From: Haliscomenobacter sp041740695
Lineage (GTDB): Bacteria > Bacteroidota > Bacteroidia > Chitinophagales > Saprospiraceae
Assembly (NCBI RefSeq): GCF_041740695.1
Contig: NZ_JBGSLK010000057.1
Coordinates: forward strand, 27,641-91,640
Length of the DNA stretch: 64,000 nt
Direction: 5' to 3'
Numbering within the stretch: the first letter of the stretch is position 1; each line of letters opens with the position of its first letter. The notes below the pieces were generated by a model, which was given only the letters and a program-made list of their open reading frames with translations, had not been told where the DNA came from and searched no databases. A program made the position numbers and the translations under genes. This document shows, piece after piece, positions 49,973 through 58,482 of the stretch.

Positions 49973-50671
49973 ATGTCGGCACAGCCAATGGTATTTTGGG
50001 CGATCCCACAAAATGAGATTGCCATGCGACCTGTCAACCAACCAACTTTTTTTGCCCCCTGCCATAGCCTGGATCAATGCACCGACAAATTGATCCAGAA
50101 TTTGCATTTTTATACCCCTTTACAAACGGAGGAAATCCAGCGGATTGTAGCTGAAACGCCCATTAAAACCCTTAAAAAAGGTAGCTTGTTGTTGCGCGAA
50201 GGACAGATTCCACAGGTTTGTTATTACGTATTTAAAGGCTGTGTTCGGGAATATTACCTATTGGACGGAGAGGAAAAAACCAGTGAATTTTACTTGGAAG
50301 GGGATTCCATCTCCGATGATTTGGGTAAAATAGAAAGGAAACCTAGCCGAAAATATTGGGAATGCCTGGAAGACACCACCTTATCCGTCTTCTCGCATGC
50401 GCAGGAAGAAAAAATGTACCGCCTTTTTCCCTGCATCGAATCCCTGTGTCGCATTGAAACGGAGAAAAAATTTGGGCAATTCCGGGAGCTGATGGCCTTT
50501 TACCTCGCCTCCAGCCCCGAAGAACGTTACCTGAACCTGTTAAAAACCCGGCCCAATTTATTAACCCGGGTGCCGCAGTATCAATTGGCGAGTTACCTGG
50601 GGATGAAACCTGAATCCTTGAGCCGAATTCGTGGCCGGATACAGTCATCGAAAGAGCGAAGAACCGCTTGA
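49973..50671 (+). CDS. Crp/Fnr family transcriptional regulator
   Basis: This is a 232-residue protein with a cyclic-nucleotide-binding-like domain (about residues 55-145; KGSLLLREGQIPQVCYYVFKGCVREYY) and a C-terminal helix-turn-helix (about 190-225; RVPQYQLASYLGMKPESLSRIRGRI). The phosphate-binding cassette lacks the usual cAMP-contacting Arg-Ser pattern, as in many Bacteroidota members with unknown effectors. The start could instead be the Met at 49988 or 50024. It is upstream of, and in the same direction as, the two FtsX-like permeases. Confidence 0.88.
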   Translation: MSAQPMVFWAIPQNEIAMRPVNQPTFFAPCHSLDQCTDKLIQNLHFYTPLQTEEIQRIVAETPIKTLKKGSLLLREGQIPQVCYYVFKGCVREYYLLDGEEKTSEFYLEGDSISDDLGKIERKPSRKYWECLEDTTLSVFSHAQEEKMYRLFPCIESLCRIETEKKFGQFRELMAFYLASSPEERYLNLLKTRPNLLTRVPQYQLASYLGMKPESLSRIRGRIQSSKERRTA

Positions 50672-50714
50672 ATCCAGAAATCTGACTTGAGTGGAATAGT
50701 GTTCAACCCGTACA

Positions 50715-50738
50715 CTCTTGTTCAGTTTTGAACAAGAG
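50715..50738. promoter_or_regulatory. Palindromic upstream site (TGTTCAGTTTTGAACA) for the FtsX permease
   Basis: CTCTTGTTCA-GTTT-TGAACAAGAG is a perfect 10-bp inverted repeat. Its core TGTTCAGTTTTGAACA (50719-50734) is 52 nt upstream of a sigma-54-like promoter. The same core (TGTTCGATTTTGAACA) lies 53 nt upstream of a sigma-54-like promoter before the permease remnant at 57371. It therefore looks like an enhancer site for an NtrC-type activator. Confidence 0.65.
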
Positions 50739-50786
50739 CTATTTATGTTTTATTTGTAAAAAATTGAAAATAAATTACTTGAATTA

Positions 50787-50803
50787 TTGGCACAAAAATT
50801 GGG
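50787..50803 (+). promoter_or_regulatory. Sigma-54 (-24/-12) promoter for the FtsX permease pair
   Basis: TTGGCAC-AAAAA-TTGGG fits the RpoN consensus TTGGCAC-N5-TTGCW with one deviation in the -12 element. Transcription would start near 50814, 15 nt before the ATG at 50829. Confidence 0.65.
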
Positions 50804-50828
50804 GAAATCAATCAAAACACACCCGACT

Positions 50829-53210
50829 ATGTACCGCAGCTATCTCAAAATTGCTTTTCGCAATCTACTCAAAAACAAAGCTTCTACTCTAATCAACATC
50901 GGCGGGCTTGCCGTGGGTATGGCCGTAGCCATGTTGATTGGGTTGTGGATTTGGGACGAACTGTCCTACGATCGTTATCACGCCAACTACGAGCAGATCG
51001 CGCAGGTGATGCAGCACCAAACCTTCAATGGTGAAGTAGGAACCCAGGTATCCAATCCTGCGCTTATGGGGGGCGAAATTCGCGACAAATACGGGAGTGA
51101 TTTCAAATACGTCCTACAATCTTCCTGGAATGGCAACCATACGCTGGCTTATCAAGATAAAAAATTGCTCAAACCAGGAAATTACTTTGAACCAGAGGTA
51201 GCGGAGATGTTGTCGCTCAACATGCTCCAAGGCACCCGGGATGGGCTGAAAGAGCCTTACACCATTATGTTGTCAGCAAGTGTGGCCAAGGCATTTTTTG
51301 GCGATGCTGACCCGATGGGCAAAATGTTCAAAGTGGACAATCAGGCCGATGTAAAAGTGACCGGGGTATACGAAGACCTGCCTTTAAATTCCACTTTCCG
51401 CGACATGACCTTTATCCTGCCCTGGAAATTGTACCTGATCAGCAACCCCTGGGTGGAAGAAATGGAAGGCCCCTGGGGCAGCAATTTTACTCAAACCTTT
51501 GCCCAGATCGCCGATCATGCCGATATGGCAGCAGTATCGGCCAAAATCAAAAACGTAAAACTGAATAAAGTAGACAAAGAAGAAGCGCGCTACAAACCCG
51601 TCGTATTCCTGCACCCCATGTCGCAGTGGCATTTGTACGAAGAGTTTAAGAACGGCAAAAACATCGGCGGTCGCATTCAGACGGTTTGGCTTTTTGGCAT
51701 CATTGGCCTGTTTGTGTTGCTTCTGGCCTGCATCAATTTTATGAATTTGAGCACCGCTCGTTCCGAAAAACGCGCCAAAGAGGTGGGCATTCGCAAGTCC
51801 ATTGGGTCGCTGCGCACCCAATTGATCACTCAATTCCTCAGCGAATCCCTACTCGTAGCGATTTTTGCCTTTGTTTTTTCCATCGTCCTGGTCTTGCTGA
51901 TGTTGCCCTTTTTTAATGAAGTGGCGGATAAAAAAATGTCCATTTTGTGGAGCAATCCACTTTTTTGGACCATTGGCATTGTGTTCAGTCTTCTGACCGG
52001 GTTGATTGCAGGTACTTACCCCGCTTTTTACCTGTCTTCCTTCCAACCGCTCAAGGTGTTAAAAGGCACCTTCCGGGTAGGGCGTTGGGCTTCGGTGCCG
52101 CGTAAGGTATTGGTAGTTATGCAATTTACAGTGTCCATTACCTTGATTATCGGCACCGTCATTGTTTTTCGCCAAATTGAATTCGCCAAAAATCGCCCCA
52201 TTGGGTACGAGCGTGATGGCTTGGTTTATTCCGGCATTACCGAACCCATCCATGCCCATTTTGATGCCATCAGTCATGAATTAAAAAGCAGCGGTGCCAT
52301 CGTGGCCATGACTGGATCCGGCAGTCCTACTACTGAGGTTTGGAATACCAACGGCGGCTTCAATTGGGAAGGAAAAGACCCTAACCTGGGCGTGGATTTC
52401 CCCAATAATGCCGTCACGCACGACTACGGCAAAACCGTAGGTTGGAAAATCAAGGCCGGGCGCGACTTCTCCCGGGAATTTGCTTCCGATACTTCTGCCT
52501 TCATTTTAAACGAAGCTGCGGTCAAATTCATCGGGTTTAAAGAGCCCATTGGCAGCATCCTGGAGTGGAATGATCAGCCTTATCGGGTAATCGGAGTGGT
52601 CGAAGACTTGATCGTTCAATCTCCTTATCAACCCGTACGGCCTTCTTTGTTTCACATTGAAACGGATCAATCCAATCTGGCCATTTTAAAAATCAATCCC
52701 GAGCTTAGTCCCAAAGACGCTTTGGGTAAAATCGAAACCATTTTTGCTAAAAATGATCCGGCTTCAGTGTTCAATTTCCAGTTTATAGATGAGGAATACG
52801 CCCAAAAGTTTGGCGATGAAGTAAGAACGGGCAAACTGGCTACCTTTTTTGCCATTCTAGCCATCTTTATTTCTTGCTTGGGTTTGTTTGGATTGGCCTC
52901 TTTTGTCGCCGAGCAACGCACCAAAGAAATTGGGGTACGCAAAGTCCTAGGTGCAACCATCCTAAGTGTGTGGGGTCTTTTGTCGAAAGAGTTTGTAGCG
53001 CTGGTGCTGCTTTCTTGCGTATTGGCTATTCCGCTTTCCTATTATTACTTGCATGCCTGGTTGCAGCAGTTCGAATACCGCACGACGATCTCCTGGTGGA
53101 TTTTTGTTGCTGCGGTGGTCGGAGCGCTGCTGATTACCTTGCTGACGGTGAGTTATCAAGCGATCCGGGCGGCGGCGGCCAATCCGGTGAAATCCTTGCG
53201 AAGCGAATAA
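50829..53210 (+). CDS. FtsX-like ABC transporter permease (8 TM), first of a tandem pair
   Basis: This is a 793-residue permease with the duplicated MacB/FtsX layout: NLLKNKASTLINIGGLAVGM before TM1, a MacB domain (about residues 45-270), NFMNLSTARSEKRAKEVGIRKSIGS (about 290-320), a second periplasmic domain (about 430-660) and FVAEQRTKEIGVRKVLGA (about 690-710). The tail is AAANPVKSLRSE. The start at 50829 follows the sigma-54 promoter; an in-frame TTG at 50787 would sit on the promoter. It is 36 nt upstream of a very similar paralogue, with which it is surely co-transcribed. No ATPase partner is nearby. Confidence 0.93.
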   Translation: MYRSYLKIAFRNLLKNKASTLINIGGLAVGMAVAMLIGLWIWDELSYDRYHANYEQIAQVMQHQTFNGEVGTQVSNPALMGGEIRDKYGSDFKYVLQSSWNGNHTLAYQDKKLLKPGNYFEPEVAEMLSLNMLQGTRDGLKEPYTIMLSASVAKAFFGDADPMGKMFKVDNQADVKVTGVYEDLPLNSTFRDMTFILPWKLYLISNPWVEEMEGPWGSNFTQTFAQIADHADMAAVSAKIKNVKLNKVDKEEARYKPVVFLHPMSQWHLYEEFKNGKNIGGRIQTVWLFGIIGLFVLLLACINFMNLSTARSEKRAKEVGIRKSIGSLRTQLITQFLSESLLVAIFAFVFSIVLVLLMLPFFNEVADKKMSILWSNPLFWTIGIVFSLLTGLIAGTYPAFYLSSFQPLKVLKGTFRVGRWASVPRKVLVVMQFTVSITLIIGTVIVFRQIEFAKNRPIGYERDGLVYSGITEPIHAHFDAISHELKSSGAIVAMTGSGSPTTEVWNTNGGFNWEGKDPNLGVDFPNNAVTHDYGKTVGWKIKAGRDFSREFASDTSAFILNEAAVKFIGFKEPIGSILEWNDQPYRVIGVVEDLIVQSPYQPVRPSLFHIETDQSNLAILKINPELSPKDALGKIETIFAKNDPASVFNFQFIDEEYAQKFGDEVRTGKLATFFAILAIFISCLGLFGLASFVAEQRTKEIGVRKVLGATILSVWGLLSKEFVALVLLSCVLAIPLSYYYLHAWLQQFEYRTTISWWIFVAAVVGALLITLLTVSYQAIRAAAANPVKSLRSE

Positions 53211-53246
53211 AAAATCATCACCTGAACTATTGTCAACCCAACAAGT

Positions 53247-55637
53247 ATGTTTAAAAATAATCTCCGGATCGCCCTGCGAAGCCTTTCCAAGAACAAGGTT
53301 TCCTCTTTCATCAACATTGCTGGTTTGGCCGTAGGTATGGCCGTGGCGATGCTGATTGGTTTGTGGATTTGGGATGAACTGTCCTACGACCAACACCACC
53401 CCAACTACGAGCGCATTGCCCAGGTGATGCAGCACCAAACCTTCAATGGCCATAGAGGCACCGAATCTTCGATTCCGATTCCCTTGGAGTCAGAATTGCG
53501 CAGCAAATACGGCCACAACTTCAAATACCTGGCCATGGCCAGTTGGCAAGGGGAACATATTTTGAGCCAGGGGGAAAAAATGATTACCCAGGAAGGCAAC
53601 TACATGGACAAGGACATCACCAAAATTTTGTCTTTAGCCATGTTGAAAGGCACCCAAGATGGCTTGAAGGAGCTCAACGCGGTGCTGATTTCTCAATCGA
53701 CAGCACAAGCCCTTTTTGGCGAAGCCGAGCCGATGGGAAAAATGATCAAAATCGACAATACCCAAGAGGTCAGGGTGAGCGGGGTGTACGCAGATTTACC
53801 CTACAACACCACTTTTCATGACCTGCATTTCATTGCACCCTGGGCCTTGTATGTCTCTACGCAGGAATGGGTCAGGAACGCGCGTGATCAAAACCAATGG
53901 GGCAACAACTCCTTTCAATTGTTTGCCGAAATCGCTGATCAGGTGGACATGACCCAGCTCAGCGCCAAGATCAAAAATGTCAAATTCGACAAGGTAGACA
54001 AGGACGAGAAAAAATTCAAAGCCGAAATCTTCCTGCACCCCATGGAAGATTGGCACCTGAGTTCCAATTGGGAAGAGGGCGTGCAAACGGGTGGTTTTAT
54101 GCAGTACGTAAAGCTCTTTGCCATCGTGGGAATTTTTGTTCTGCTGCTGGCTTGTATCAACTTTATGAACCTGAGCACGGCGCGCAGCGAAAAACGCGCC
54201 AAGGAGGTAGGCATTCGCAAAACCATTGGTTCGGTGCGCGGGCAACTCATCCGGCAATTCTTCAGTGAATCCTTCCTGGTGGTTTGTTTTGCTTTTGTGT
54301 TGGCGGTGGTGTTTATCCTGCTGGTTTTGCCTTGGTTCAATGAAGTGGCGGATAAAAAGATGCATTTCCCTTGGGCCGAGCCGGTCTTTTGGTTGTCCAG
54401 CTTGGGCTTTATGCTCTTTACTGGAATTGTAGCGGGCAGTTATCCTGCTTTTTACCTTTCCTCCTTTCAGCCCATCAAGGTCTTGAAAGGCACGTTTAAA
54501 GCAGGGCGTTTTGCTTCTATCCCGCGCAAAGCCCTGGTGGTGATGCAATTCACCATTTCGGTTACCTTCATCATTGGTACGATCATCGTGTACCAGCAAA
54601 TTCAACACACCAAAAACCGCCCACTCGGCTACGACAACAAGGGCATCCTCATGATCCAGATGACCTCGCCGGATTTTTCTGGCAAGTTTGACTTACTGCG
54701 CAATGAGCTCAAAACCAATGGCACCATCGTGGAAATGGCCGAATCTTCCAGTCCACTAACCGGGGTATGGTCCAACAATGGCGGTTTCAACTGGGAAGGA
54801 AAAGACCCCAGCCTGGATGCTGAATTTGCGACCATTTGGGTTTCGCACGATTTTGGCAAAACGGTGAATTGGCAGTTTACCCAGGGTCGGGATTTTTCCC
54901 GGGATTTCACCACGGATTCTTCTTCACTGGTCATCAATGAGGCTGCGGTGAAATTTATGAACCTGAAAGAGCCAATTGGCAAAAAAATCCATTGGGGGGA
55001 CGAAGATTTTACCATCGTTGGCGTCATCAAAGACATGGTGATGCAATCGCCTTACGATCCGGTGAAACAAACCGTGTATTTGCTGAGTTATGAAAATGTG
55101 AGTTGGATGAATTTGAAGCTAAATCCTGCCAAAAGCGCCCCTGAATCCTTAGCTGGGGTGAGGGAGGCTTTTAAAAAATACATTCCTGCGGTGCCTTTTG
55201 ACTACAAATTTGCTGATGAAACGTTCAATGAAAAATTTGAAGCGGAGGAGCGAGTAGGTACGCTGGCAGCAGCATTTGCCGGGCTGGCCGTATTTATCTC
55301 CTGCCTGGGTTTGTTTGGATTGGCTTCCTTTGCTGCCGAGCAGCGCACCAAAGAAATTGGCATCCGCAAGGTTTTGGGGGCTTCGGTCAACAACCTCTGG
55401 GGTTTGTTGTCGCGTGATTTTGTGGTGCTGGTGTTGATTTCTTGTTTGTTGGCTGTGCCGATCGCTTATTATTATTTGCACGGCTGGCTGCAACAGTACC
55501 AATACCGGACGGAGATTTCCTGGTGGGTATTTGGGTTTGCAGCGCTGGGGGCAGTGGTGATTACTTTGCTGACGGTGAGTTTTCAGGCGATTCGGGCAGC
55601 GACCATTAACCCGGTGAAGAGTTTGAAAAGTGAGTGA
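53247..55637 (+). CDS. FtsX-like ABC transporter permease (8 TM), second of a tandem pair
   Basis: This is a 796-residue permease closely resembling the gene immediately upstream. The segment AVGMAVAMLIGLWIWDELSYD (about residues 25-45) is shared without change, as is YERIAQVMQHQTFNG with one difference. Divergence is greatest in the second periplasmic half. It ends AATINPVKSLKSE. The pair is a recent tandem duplication, and both frames are intact, which argues for maintained function or a heteromeric transporter. A repeat-armed hairpin follows the stop by about 15 nt. Confidence 0.93.
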   Translation: MFKNNLRIALRSLSKNKVSSFINIAGLAVGMAVAMLIGLWIWDELSYDQHHPNYERIAQVMQHQTFNGHRGTESSIPIPLESELRSKYGHNFKYLAMASWQGEHILSQGEKMITQEGNYMDKDITKILSLAMLKGTQDGLKELNAVLISQSTAQALFGEAEPMGKMIKIDNTQEVRVSGVYADLPYNTTFHDLHFIAPWALYVSTQEWVRNARDQNQWGNNSFQLFAEIADQVDMTQLSAKIKNVKFDKVDKDEKKFKAEIFLHPMEDWHLSSNWEEGVQTGGFMQYVKLFAIVGIFVLLLACINFMNLSTARSEKRAKEVGIRKTIGSVRGQLIRQFFSESFLVVCFAFVLAVVFILLVLPWFNEVADKKMHFPWAEPVFWLSSLGFMLFTGIVAGSYPAFYLSSFQPIKVLKGTFKAGRFASIPRKALVVMQFTISVTFIIGTIIVYQQIQHTKNRPLGYDNKGILMIQMTSPDFSGKFDLLRNELKTNGTIVEMAESSSPLTGVWSNNGGFNWEGKDPSLDAEFATIWVSHDFGKTVNWQFTQGRDFSRDFTTDSSSLVINEAAVKFMNLKEPIGKKIHWGDEDFTIVGVIKDMVMQSPYDPVKQTVYLLSYENVSWMNLKLNPAKSAPESLAGVREAFKKYIPAVPFDYKFADETFNEKFEAEERVGTLAAAFAGLAVFISCLGLFGLASFAAEQRTKEIGIRKVLGASVNNLWGLLSRDFVVLVLISCLLAVPIAYYYLHGWLQQYQYRTEISWWVFGFAALGAVVITLLTVSFQAIRAATINPVKSLKSE

Positions 55638-55653
55638 CATCACGATAGAAAGG

Positions 55654-55790
55654 CGAAAGCGACACTTTCTTTATCACAAAGGAAAAAGAAGAGGGCACAA
55701 AGGACACAAAGTTAGACGTTGACGACGCTTCGCTTTGTGTCCTTTGGGCTCTTGTTTTTTTTCTTTGTGATAATAAAACGTCGCTTTGGG
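55654..55790. repeat. Repeat-armed inverted repeat, CACAAAGGA family
   Basis: Arms of about 58 nt (55654-55711 and 55733-55790) pair with several mismatches and small gaps. Perfect blocks include CAAAGGACACAAAG (55698-55711 with 55733-55746) and TTATCACAAA (55671-55680 with 55764-55773). It lies between the convergent permease and VF530-like genes. The string GCACAAAGGACACAAAG recurs next to the group II intron at 63841. Confidence 0.85.
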
Positions 55791-55814
55791 AATACTCAAA
55801 AGCAACCACCAGTC

Positions 55815-56039
55815 TTACCAATTTTTAAGACTTTCCACATACAACTTTTCCACCTGCTCCCGAGCCCAAGGAGTCTTGCGCAAAAAAGTCAAACTGGACT
55901 TAATGCTGGGGTCATGATTGAAACAGCGGATGTTGATTTGCCGCCCCATTTCTTCCCAGCCGTATTGCTCTACCAAGTGAAGCAGAATCTTTTCGAGGGT
56001 GATGCCGTGCAGGGGGTTGTTGGGTTGTGGATTGTCCAT
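55815..56039 (-). CDS. VF530 family (DUF2132) DNA-binding protein
   Basis: This 74-residue protein matches VF530 throughout: NPLHGITLEKILLHLVEQYGW, then RCFNHDPSIKSSLTFLRKTPWAREQVE. VF530 from Vibrio fischeri has a double-stranded-DNA-binding helical fold. It is a single gene with no evident partner. Confidence 0.92.
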   Translation of the reverse strand: MDNPQPNNPLHGITLEKILLHLVEQYGWEEMGRQINIRCFNHDPSIKSSLTFLRKTPWAREQVEKLYVESLKNW

Positions 56040-56077
56040 GGCTCAAATGGATTTATGGGCTTATACAAAGCTGATCA

Positions 56078-57082
56078 CTATTTACTCAAAAAATCCTCGG
56101 AAATATCCCGCCAAATGGTATGGTAATGCTGTACGCCGCCATCCCGGTTGCTGAACTCAATGATGAAAGTGTCCGTTTTGACCGAATAGTAGTGCAATTC
56201 ATTCGTATTGAAACTGCCCTGCCAACTGAAGATCAGGTTATTTTTATTCGCCATGACGCGCTTCAATTTCTCCTGCGCGAGGCTGGGCGTCAGGTTTTCG
56301 ACCCAGGCTTTGATGATGCCTTCCACAAAACCCTGTTGCTTCGGGGTCATCTCCGTATAACGTACTCCTTTTCGATCCTTCATATGGGCCTCTTTGCCCG
56401 TTTGGGTCATCACATCGGCGTCGATTGGGTGGGGCCCGAGCCGGGCTTTTTTCTGCAAATCGGGACTCAGGTCATTGAACAACTGATTGCCAAAATCATT
56501 TTCTTCAAACATGAGATAGGCACCCGCGTAGGGCCCGGAACTGGTCAAAGCCGGATTGATGCCCACAAACATGGGCGTACAAGTAACACCTTTGGGCGAA
56601 TAAGTCAGGTTGAGCGAAATGTGGTGCCCTTCAAATTTCCAGGCCCAAATTTTGTCCTTGCCAGGAGTTCCAAAAATGCTGAACCAGTAGTTTTGATTGC
56701 CATAACGCTGGGCGATCGGGCTTTTGGCTTTGCTGAGCCGCTCCAGGATAGCCTGGTCATACTGGATGATAAAGAGTAATTTTTGATAGCCTTGCTGGCT
56801 CAACACACAGCGCAAAAGCTGGTGCATGATCACCCGCTGCGAATCGGCCAGGTCGTTCATCTGAACGCCCTTTCGATATACTTGCTCCAGCGGAAGGTTG
56901 GACCACTTGGTGCGGGAACTATCGCTAAAAGCTAGGTTGGTGACCGTTTTTTGGGCCGGGGTCAATGTCGCCAGAAAGGCCGTAGCGGCTTTGATGGAAG
57001 CGCTTTGGTCAAAAGTGCTTTGGCCAAAAAGGGTGACCGTACTACAGAACAGTACGATAAAAGTGCTGAATTTCATTTTCAT
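56078..57082 (-). CDS. DUF3500 domain-containing secreted protein
   Basis: This is a 334-residue protein with a signal peptide (MKMKFSTFIVLFCSTVTLFG). It has the DUF3500 pattern: RTKWSNLPLEQVYRKGV, FGTPGKDKIWAWKFEGHHISLNLT, PMFVGINPA and a terminal DGGVQHYHTIWRDISEDF. Function is unknown; His-rich segments such as GHHISL suggest metal binding. The ATG at 57082 is chosen (57076 is an alternative); an extension to 57220 runs over the truncated permease gene. Confidence 0.9.
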   Translation of the reverse strand: MKMKFSTFIVLFCSTVTLFGQSTFDQSASIKAATAFLATLTPAQKTVTNLAFSDSSRTKWSNLPLEQVYRKGVQMNDLADSQRVIMHQLLRCVLSQQGYQKLLFIIQYDQAILERLSKAKSPIAQRYGNQNYWFSIFGTPGKDKIWAWKFEGHHISLNLTYSPKGVTCTPMFVGINPALTSSGPYAGAYLMFEENDFGNQLFNDLSPDLQKKARLGPHPIDADVMTQTGKEAHMKDRKGVRYTEMTPKQQGFVEGIIKAWVENLTPSLAQEKLKRVMANKNNLIFSWQGSFNTNELHYYSVKTDTFIIEFSNRDGGVQHYHTIWRDISEDFLSK

Positions 57083-57119
57083 GCGATGAGTATTGCAGGT
57101 TGGCTGTAAACTTACAATT

Positions 57120-57371
57120 TTTCGGGTATGGGGTTGGCATGAATGGTTTTTTATTGCCATTGTCCGTCCAGACGGTATTGACGCGATAGATGTTTTTGGC
57201 CTGGCGGTGGTGGGTATCAAAACTCAATTCATGGCGCAAAAACAACCCAATCATCAAACATACCGACATGCCGATGGTCAGTCCAGCTACATGCAAGCTG
57301 GTGTTGAGCCGCTGGCGAAACAAACGGCGGAGGGTGATGCGCAGGGTGTTTTTGAGTTGGGTTGGCCACAT
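57120..57371 (-). pseudogene. 5' remnant of an FtsX-like permease gene
   Basis: The first ~84 codons encode LKNTLRITLRRLFRQRLNTS, then LHVAGLTIGMSVCLMIGLFL and HELSFDTHHRQAKNIYRVN, the standard N-terminus and TM1 of the permease family. The frame then runs into unrelated sequence before the DUF3500 gene, and more than 85% of the gene is gone. Its sigma-54 promoter and palindromic upstream site (57417-57433, 57487-57502) remain and may now drive the DUF3500 gene. Confidence 0.8.
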
Positions 57372-57416
57372 GGTTTTTCGATTTTGTGAATGCTTGGCAG
57401 GGTATGGGTGTACTGT

Positions 57417-57433
57417 GGCAATTTTTGTACCAA
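57417..57433 (-). promoter_or_regulatory. Sigma-54 promoter of the permease remnant
   Basis: On the minus strand TTGGTAC-AAAAA-TTGCC matches the RpoN -24/-12 consensus, including GG and GC. It is nearly the same as the promoter at 50787-50803 (TTGGCACAAAAATTGGG). Confidence 0.65.
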
Positions 57434-57486
57434 TTGGATATATTGTTGTTTGTTAGGGGGTTAAAAAGAGAAGGTGGATGGGGAGA

Positions 57487-57502
57487 TGTTCAAAATCGAA
57501 CA
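57487..57502. promoter_or_regulatory. Palindromic upstream site (TGTTCGATTTTGAACA)
   Basis: Read on the minus strand, this 16-mer differs at only two central bases from the site at 50719-50734. It is 53 nt upstream of the sigma-54 promoter of the permease remnant, against 52 nt at the other locus. Confidence 0.65.
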
Positions 57503-57534
57503 GGGGTGTTCGGATGTGGGAAGGGGAAAATCAT

Positions 57535-57601
57535 AAAAATGATGTTTCTTATCACTACCGCCAGGATAAACCTGACAAAAACGATATAAAACATCATTTT
57601 T
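57535..57601. repeat. 13-bp inverted repeat after the SRPBCC gene
   Basis: AAAAATGATGTTT (57535-57547) is perfectly complementary to 57589-57601, with a 41-nt loop that holds a small CAGG/CCTG hairpin. It lies 60 nt beyond the SRPBCC stop and could serve as its terminator on the minus strand. The remaining bases of 57372-57660 hold the regulatory sites listed separately. Confidence 0.55.
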
Positions 57602-57660
57602 CAACAAAACAATCCAGTTTTACTTAGCGATTATTTATCCGGGTAATTTAGGTCCAGGGC

Positions 57661-58188
57661 TTACCTTAACCCTGGAATCCCGGAACCTCCCAACCCCAAA
57701 TACCCTTCCAATCGATCAAAAGTTTGCCCGAAGCTCTGTACCATAGAACCCACCATGGCCAGGTAATTGGCTTCCTCCTCGGGCGTAGCATGATGCGCCC
57801 GGGCTTGCAGGGTCATCCGGCAGTGACCATTCTCCTCTGTGCTCAAGCTGAGTACATTGTACATTTCGGTCGGCCAGGGCATGCCAAAGGGGGCGGGCAC
57901 TAGGCCGCGGTTTTCATCCGAAAAAGCATTGATGAAGCTCAGCTGCGCTGGTGCCGAGATGTCCAGGTACTCAAAGCGACCCCAGAGTTGGGCACCATCG
58001 GGGCCTTGGTGGCAGTAATGGAAGAAACCACCAGGGCGCAGGTCGAGTTGTTGTACCAGGGTTTGGTGGCTGGCGGGGCCCCACCAGGCGGCCAGGGCTT
58101 GGGGCTCAGTCCAGGCGGCAAATACGGCTGCGGGTGAATGGGGCAGCAGGCGACTCAGGACAAAAGGGAAAGGGTTTTGGTGATCCAT
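57661..58188 (-). CDS. SRPBCC (AHSA1/START-like) family protein
   Basis: This is a 175-residue protein of the activator-of-Hsp90-like SRPBCC fold: LLPHSPAAVFAAWTEPQALAAWWGP, DLRPGGFFHY, GRFEYLDISAPAQLSFINAF and the C-terminal helix NYLAMVGSMVQSFGQTFDRLEGYL. The fold makes a hydrophobic ligand-binding cavity; the ligand is unknown. It is a single gene, divergent from the SusC gene across a 544-nt region with two repeat-armed hairpins. Confidence 0.9.
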   Translation of the reverse strand: MDHQNPFPFVLSRLLPHSPAAVFAAWTEPQALAAWWGPASHQTLVQQLDLRPGGFFHYCHQGPDGAQLWGRFEYLDISAPAQLSFINAFSDENRGLVPAPFGMPWPTEMYNVLSLSTEENGHCRMTLQARAHHATPEEEANYLAMVGSMVQSFGQTFDRLEGYLGLGGSGIPGLR

Positions 58189-58252
58189 ATTGTTTTTTTA
58201 TAAAAGCAAAAATAAAACAATTTATTTTATCTCCAAACTTGAACCTGCCTTT

Positions 58253-58367
58253 TCTAAGGTGAAGCCCTAAGGTGTCCTTAGGTGTCTTAGGTGGTGAAGG
58301 ATTGCCCTGCTGCGCAGGGCTTTTTTATTTTTCACCACCTAAGACACCTAAGGAATTCACCTTAGAG
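58253..58367. repeat. Repeat-armed inverted repeat, CTTAGGTG family
   Basis: The arms (58253-58298 and 58331-58367) are tandem variants of CCTTAGGTGT/CTTAGGTGGTGAA. The core 58276-58298 pairs perfectly over 23 bp with 58331-58353. The left arm carries one extra unit. The loop contains a separate small terminator. The same unit forms the hairpin at 61969-62066. Confidence 0.9.
58304..58330 (+). terminator. Terminator-like hairpin in the loop of the CTTAGGTG repeat
   Basis: GCCCTGC-TGC-GCAGGGC is a perfect 7-bp stem with a three-base loop, followed by TTTTTTATTTTT. It is a canonical plus-strand terminator, yet no plus-strand gene precedes it. Confidence 0.6.
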
Positions 58368-58482
58368 AAGGGTGTTACACCCACTTTGGTCATCCAAATG
58401 ACAAAGACCCACTTGGCCATTCTCCCCCAAAACGGGTGAGCCTTCCAAGTGCCAAAAAGGCCATTTTTCGACCGTTTTAGTT

